Shown in pieces: positions 51,336 to 55,150 of a DNA stretch of 55,150 nt. A program made the translations under genes and the position numbers. Each line of letters begins with the position of its first letter. Position 1 is the first letter of the stretch. Below the pieces are notes generated by a model, which searched no databases, was not told the DNA's origin, and was given only the letters and a program-made list of their open reading frames with translations. Source of the stretch: Clostridia bacterium (lineage in GTDB: Bacteria; Bacillota; Clostridia; Oscillospirales; Acutalibacteraceae). Where the stretch lies: contig JAGAMO010000012.1 in NCBI GenBank assembly GCA_017624675.1, positions 1 through 55,150 of the forward strand, read 5' to 3'.

Positions 51336-52250
51336 GTGATTTGCAAAGTTAAGCATAAAAACAGAAGCATTAAAGAGCTAAAAGAACGTTATGCGTATAT
51401 GTTCCTTTCTCCCTGGATATTTGGAATGATTGTTTTCTTCCTTTTCCCAATATTTAATTCCATTTATTTGAGTTTTGCAAAAATGAGTATCGGTACCGAA
51501 GGTGTTGTAACACAGTTTGTTGGTAACATTAATTACTATAAAATTCTTGTTACTGAACCTGAGTATTTAGACAATGTTTTACTGGCACTTAAAAATATAT
51601 TTATTTCTGTACCGTTTATTTTGGTTGTAAGTATGGTACTTGCACTACTTCTAAACGGAAATTACAAAGGAAGAGTATTTTTCCGTGGACTTTACTTTAT
51701 GCCTGTTATTATTGCTACAGGAGCAGTGCTGCAACTGTTTTTAACAACTGCATCTACTAATGCGACCGAGGCTGCTGTTTCTGATGCTGCAGGGTTTAAT
51801 ATGATTGATTTTGATGCTGTACTTACAGGTTTAAAACTACCGTCATCAATAGAAAAATATATTTCGCTGGCTTTAAGTGAAATATTTATGCTTGTGTGGC
51901 AAAGTGGTATACAAACAATACTTATTATTGCAGGTCTTCAATCAATACCTGACCTTCATTATGAAGTTGCTCGTGTAGAAGGCGCAAATGCTTGGGAAAC
52001 ATTTTGGTTTGTTACATTCCCACAGCTTATTAGAACAATGATTTTGGTAATAATCTTTTCTATAATTGATGTGTGCTCAGCTAATACAAATGAGATTATA
52101 TCGGCGGCATACAATAAATTTAATGATATTGAATACGGTGTTGGTTCAGCAATGCTTTGGTTCTATTATCTATTTGTTGCCATTATTATGCTATTGATTT
52201 TCTTAATTTATCAAAAAGTATTTGTTAAGAAATGGGGTGAGAGCGCATGA
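51336..52250 (+). CDS. Second sugar ABC permease, MalF type
   Basis: The 304-residue protein has six membrane helices (first at about 18-40) and an EAA-like loop HYEVARVEGANAWETFWFVTFPQL (about 208-231). An acidic, extended third loop (TASTNATEAAVSDAAGFNMIDFDAVL, about 133-158) resembles LplB/YtcP-type permeases for oligosaccharides. GTG start behind GGAGGA. Its last 4 bases overlap the next permease. Confidence 0.93.
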   Translation: MICKVKHKNRSIKELKERYAYMFLSPWIFGMIVFFLFPIFNSIYLSFAKMSIGTEGVVTQFVGNINYYKILVTEPEYLDNVLLALKNIFISVPFILVVSMVLALLLNGNYKGRVFFRGLYFMPVIIATGAVLQLFLTTASTNATEAAVSDAAGFNMIDFDAVLTGLKLPSSIEKYISLALSEIFMLVWQSGIQTILIIAGLQSIPDLHYEVARVEGANAWETFWFVTFPQLIRTMILVIIFSIIDVCSANTNEIISAAYNKFNDIEYGVGSAMLWFYYLFVAIIMLLIFLIYQKVFVKKWGESA

Positions 52251-53203
52251 TAAAAGCTTCACCTGTAAAGATTAAAAAGCGCATGACTTCGCTTGGTATT
52301 AATGTGTTTCGTTACATTATGCTCACTGTAATAGGTTACATAGTAATTTATCCTCTCTTTTATATGATTAGTGGTTCAATAAAACCTATTAAAGCGCTTT
52401 TGGATGTGAGATTCATATGGATACCTCGTCATGTTACCTTTGATTTATTTGAAACTGCTTTTGAATATCTTGACTTTTTACCTTCTTTAGGCAGAACTTT
52501 AAGTTTACAAATCGTTTCGGCATTCATTGAGGTATTTATATGTGCTGCGGTGGCATACGGCTTTTCGAGATTTGATTTTAAGGGAAAGAAAATTGCCACA
52601 GCATTTTTGATGCTTTCCTTGATGGTACCTCTCCCGATGTACAGTTTATCCCTTTCGGTAAACTACAGACAACTTGATTTTCTCGGGATTTTAGGTATTA
52701 TTGACAGTTTGACGGGTCTTGATTTAAGACTTAATGTATTTGACACTGACTGGGTATATTGGCTACCTTCAATTTTCGGTGTGGGAATCCGTTCGGGAAT
52801 GCTTATATATATTTATATGCAATTCTTTAAAGGACTTCCTGCTGAACTTGAGGATGCCGCTTATGTGGACGGTGCAGGTCCAATCAGAACTTTTTTACAA
52901 ATTGCATTACCGTCATCAAGTGTTGTAATCGTAACGGTTATAGTTTTAGCGGTTGTTTGGCATTGGAACGAAAGTTATCTTGCTGCCCTATGCTTTACAA
53001 ACGGAACGCGACCACTTTCGGTTATGATATCACAAATTGAAGTACCTCTTCATCAAGACGGATTGTGGCTTGGTACTCAGCCCATAGCAAATACAATAGT
53101 TTTTGCATCTTGTTTGTTATTTATTGCAATACCACTGGTTTTATACTTGATACTTCAAAGAAAGTTTGTAAAGAGTATCGACCGTGTTGGTATTACAGGT
53201 TAA
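52247..53203 (+). CDS. Second sugar ABC permease, MalG type
   Basis: The 318-residue protein has six membrane helices and the EAA loop EDAAYVDGAGPIRTFLQIALPSS (about 202-224). ATGA overlap with the upstream permease shows strict co-translation. The insert SLTGLDLRLNVFDTDWVYWLPS (about 149-170) between helices is longer than in the first pair, so the two transporters are not simple duplicates. Confidence 0.93.
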   Translation: MIKASPVKIKKRMTSLGINVFRYIMLTVIGYIVIYPLFYMISGSIKPIKALLDVRFIWIPRHVTFDLFETAFEYLDFLPSLGRTLSLQIVSAFIEVFICAAVAYGFSRFDFKGKKIATAFLMLSLMVPLPMYSLSLSVNYRQLDFLGILGIIDSLTGLDLRLNVFDTDWVYWLPSIFGVGIRSGMLIYIYMQFFKGLPAELEDAAYVDGAGPIRTFLQIALPSSSVVIVTVIVLAVVWHWNESYLAALCFTNGTRPLSVMISQIEVPLHQDGLWLGTQPIANTIVFASCLLFIAIPLVLYLILQRKFVKSIDRVGITG

Positions 53204-53243
53204 TTTTGATCTAAATTTTAATATATTAAGGAGAAATATCATT

Positions 53244-54671
53244 ATGAAAAAGCAAATCATAAGAATTATGTCTTTAGTACTCACATTGGCTATGGTATTA
53301 ACACTTGGCGCTTGTGGTAGTAAAGGTGCATCTTCAGATGTTGAGGGTGGAGCTATCCTTGATTTTGAAGATGAAAAGGGCGATGGTTTCACTGTTGATT
53401 CGGATCAACCTCACGGTGCTGATGCTGACATCGTATCTCAAATCGGTACAGGTGTTACCATTACTGAGGATGACAAGGTAGACCTTTCAAGTGACGATCC
53501 TTTCGCAAACATTCCAAAACGTCTCAGAGGCAGTACAGTTGTTTTTGCATGTTGGGGTGATGAGGGTCACGACAAGTATAAAAAAGTGTATCAAGAATTC
53601 ACCAAGAAAACAGGTATTAAGGTGCAAATTCGTAATGTAGACCAAAATACTTATCTTGCTACTGTTGCTCAACAAATTGCTGCAGGAAATTCTCCTGACG
53701 TTTTGGTTGACTGTTACAATTTTGCAAATCAAATTGAAATACTTCAACCTATGCAAAACCTTATTGATATTAATGACCCATTCTGGGATCAAAACATTAT
53801 AAAAATTTCTACTATAAAGGGCAATACCTACGAAGTTAGCTCAAATAAGAGTTGTTGGCAAGGTCACCAGTTTATCCTTTACAACAAAAAGTTGTTTGCA
53901 ACCAATTCTATTACTTCTCCCGGCGAATATTACAGCCGTGGACAATGGACTTATGAAAATGCGCTTAAATGTATGCGTGAAATCACCAAGATTTCCGGTA
54001 ACTATGGCGGTGTTATTATGCCTGACCTTATTGCTGCTTCTCTTGGAACTCCTATCGTTTCTTATGATACTACAAAAGCTCAATTTGTTAATAATATTAG
54101 TTCCGCAAATGTTCTTGCAGGTTATCAATTCTATGCAACTATTAAAGAAGAAAAGATTTGGGAGACCGGTATGTGGTATACCCATTTCAACAACGGTAAT
54201 GTAGGCCTTTATGATGGTGACGTATATTCCGCTAAGTTTAATGGACGTTTTTCAACATTTGAAGATAGCGCCCTTGCTGCAGTTCCAATGCCTACGTCTT
54301 ACCAAGGCAAACCAACAAAGCAGGTTGGGTTATATCGTGCATACGGTATAGCTAAAAATGCTAAGAATCCTTCTGGTGCGGCATATTTCCTTAGATGGTT
54401 CCTTGATTATTCTAAGTATGAAGAAGCAGGCGTTAAGGTATTTAAGAACGATTCTCTCAAAGATTTCTACTATAACACCTATGTTCCTCTAATTGAAAAA
54501 GAAGGTATTAATTACAGCTTCTATCAAACTGCTACTGCATATTTAAACGAGGATTCTAACACATTTATCCACGTTGATGATAGTGGTAAGGATCAAATCA
54601 CCGGTTTGCTTGATTCTAAGAAAAATAAGATTGATGGTGCTGTTGATGCACTTAACGCAAAACTTAAATAA
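53244..54671 (+). CDS. Sugar-binding lipoprotein of the second ABC importer
   Basis: The 475-residue protein has a lipoprotein signal with LTLGAC (Cys at about 24) and an acidic linker rich in Asp/Gly (about 30-85). A family 1 solute-binding domain follows, with TVVFACWGDEGHDKYKKVYQEFTKKTGIKV (about 97-126), GNSPDVLVDCYNFANQIE (about 145-162) and GAAYFLRWFLDYSKYEEAG (about 376-394). ATG 53244 follows AAGGAGA. It is the final component of the second transporter; separation from the permeases by 40 bases and the hairpin downstream may raise its level. Confidence 0.93.
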   Translation: MKKQIIRIMSLVLTLAMVLTLGACGSKGASSDVEGGAILDFEDEKGDGFTVDSDQPHGADADIVSQIGTGVTITEDDKVDLSSDDPFANIPKRLRGSTVVFACWGDEGHDKYKKVYQEFTKKTGIKVQIRNVDQNTYLATVAQQIAAGNSPDVLVDCYNFANQIEILQPMQNLIDINDPFWDQNIIKISTIKGNTYEVSSNKSCWQGHQFILYNKKLFATNSITSPGEYYSRGQWTYENALKCMREITKISGNYGGVIMPDLIAASLGTPIVSYDTTKAQFVNNISSANVLAGYQFYATIKEEKIWETGMWYTHFNNGNVGLYDGDVYSAKFNGRFSTFEDSALAAVPMPTSYQGKPTKQVGLYRAYGIAKNAKNPSGAAYFLRWFLDYSKYEEAGVKVFKNDSLKDFYYNTYVPLIEKEGINYSFYQTATAYLNEDSNTFIHVDDSGKDQITGLLDSKKNKIDGAVDALNAKLK

Positions 54672-54690
54672 GTTTAGTTCATAAAATAAC

Positions 54691-54729
54691 ATGCCCCCGA
54701 AAAAGATGTGCAACTTTTTTGGGGAGCAT
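54691..54729 (+). terminator. Long hairpin after the second binding-protein gene
   Basis: The stem pairs ATGC-CCCC-G-AAAAA-G (54691-54705) with C-TTTTT-T-GGGG-A-GCAT (54714-54729), with one bulge and a G-T pair. No T run follows. It may terminate partially or protect the 3' end of the abundant binding-protein message. Confidence 0.6.
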
Positions 54730-54775
54730 ATAAATAGCCTCTCCAATATAATTTTTTATGATTAGGAGGATAAAA

Positions 54776-55150
54776 ATGAAAAGATGTATTTCCGTGATAT
54801 TATCAATAATTTTGTTAATATCTGTGGTATTTACGGTTCCTTATGTTTTTGCCGAAAAAACGGATACTAATAATAGTGTTGTAATTACCAATACATTTGA
54901 TGAAAGTGATTGGACATTGTCGGACACTGAAAATTTCAGTTTGGCGACTTTAGATGGTTCAAACGGAAACGCACTTCGTTACTTTAAGGCAACAAGTTAT
55001 ACTCCTGACAGAACAGGTAACGATATTCGCCATTACAAAATTTATAATCCTACAAAGACTTCAAACGGATACGAGGATTATAAGCCATCTGTTAACACTA
55101 CTTATAAATTAACATTCCGTTACAACACAAAGAGTTATAACAATAATGAT
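54776..55150 (+). CDS. Secreted protein, cut off by the window end
   Basis: ATG 54776 has AGGAGGA just upstream and opens a frame that runs to the last base (125 codons, no stop). Residues 1-26 are a signal peptide (IILLISVVFTVPYVFA, then EK). The mature part, VVITNTFDESDWTLSDTENFSLATL and NGNALRYFKATSYTPD, reads like the start of a beta-sandwich carbohydrate-binding or laminin-G-like module. A possible TATAAT at 54747-54752 lies ahead. It probably encodes a large extracellular polysaccharide-binding protein or enzyme of the same locus. Confidence 0.75.
   Translation, partial: MKRCISVILSIILLISVVFTVPYVFAEKTDTNNSVVITNTFDESDWTLSDTENFSLATLDGSNGNALRYFKATSYTPDRTGNDIRHYKIYNPTKTSNGYEDYKPSVNTTYKLTFRYNTKSYNNND

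Overview
The window looks like a chromosomal segment of an AT-rich, endospore-forming Firmicute of the class Clostridia, probably a gut-type Oscillospirales/Ruminococcaceae-like bacterium. The grounds are the dcw cluster with a SpoVD-type PBP, a meso-DAP type MurE, a BofA-like gene, an alpha/beta-type SASP, a ctsR-mcsA-mcsB-clpC operon, strong AGGAGG ribosome binding sites and frequent TTG/GTG starts. Nearly every promoter found has a 17-bp spacer. Taxonomy is an inference from gene content only; there is no rRNA in the window.

Region 1 (1-6324) is accessory. tRNA-Thr and tRNA-Tyr with a terminator are followed by an array of seven small hairpins with GTGAAGT / ACTTCAC linkers and a four-helix-bundle (23S rRNA IVS / Avd-like) gene whose promoter runs out of the last hairpin. 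Next comes a small cassette: a divergent Xre repressor, a 74-aa membrane protein and a zinc-ribbon/CFI-box protein. A MarR regulator with two palindromic operators leads a DegV fatty-acid-binding protein and an unknown membrane protein. A decayed stretch with HAD-hydrolase and thioesterase fragments surrounds gtrA, and a DUF2953-like gene ends the region.

Region 2 (6336-12469, minus strand) is one co-directional gene set: thyX, tmk, a DJ-1/PfpI gene, mltG, a U32 peptidase and a class B PBP. It joins dTMP supply, peptidoglycan processing and probable tRNA modification.

Region 3 (12662-26214) holds a divergent-type PRPP synthetase followed by the division and cell wall cluster mraZ-rsmH-ftsL-spoVD-murE-mraY-ftsW-murG-murA-ftsQ-ftsZ. 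murF, murD, murC, murB and ftsA are absent from it. mraZ and ftsZ have their own promoters.

Region 4 (26388-34358) is a complete arginine operon, argGHCJBDF, behind a promoter whose -35 box lies inside an ARG box. It ends in a terminator whose 3' arm contains the start of a bofA-like gene. Region 5 (34637-39340) is the CtsR-controlled proteostasis operon ctsR-mcsA-mcsB-clpC, followed by a convergent SASP gene.

Region 6 (39970-55150) is a carbohydrate locus. A divergent AraC regulator and a GH28 pectinase-type enzyme precede two sets of sugar ABC transporter parts: two binding proteins and four permeases, with no ATPase. Between them lie an NHL-repeat/Yip1-like membrane protein and a DUF5696-type lipoprotein, and at the window edge a secreted protein is cut off. 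Together they suggest sensing, cleavage and uptake of a pectin-derived oligosaccharide, powered by a shared MsmX-like ATPase encoded elsewhere.
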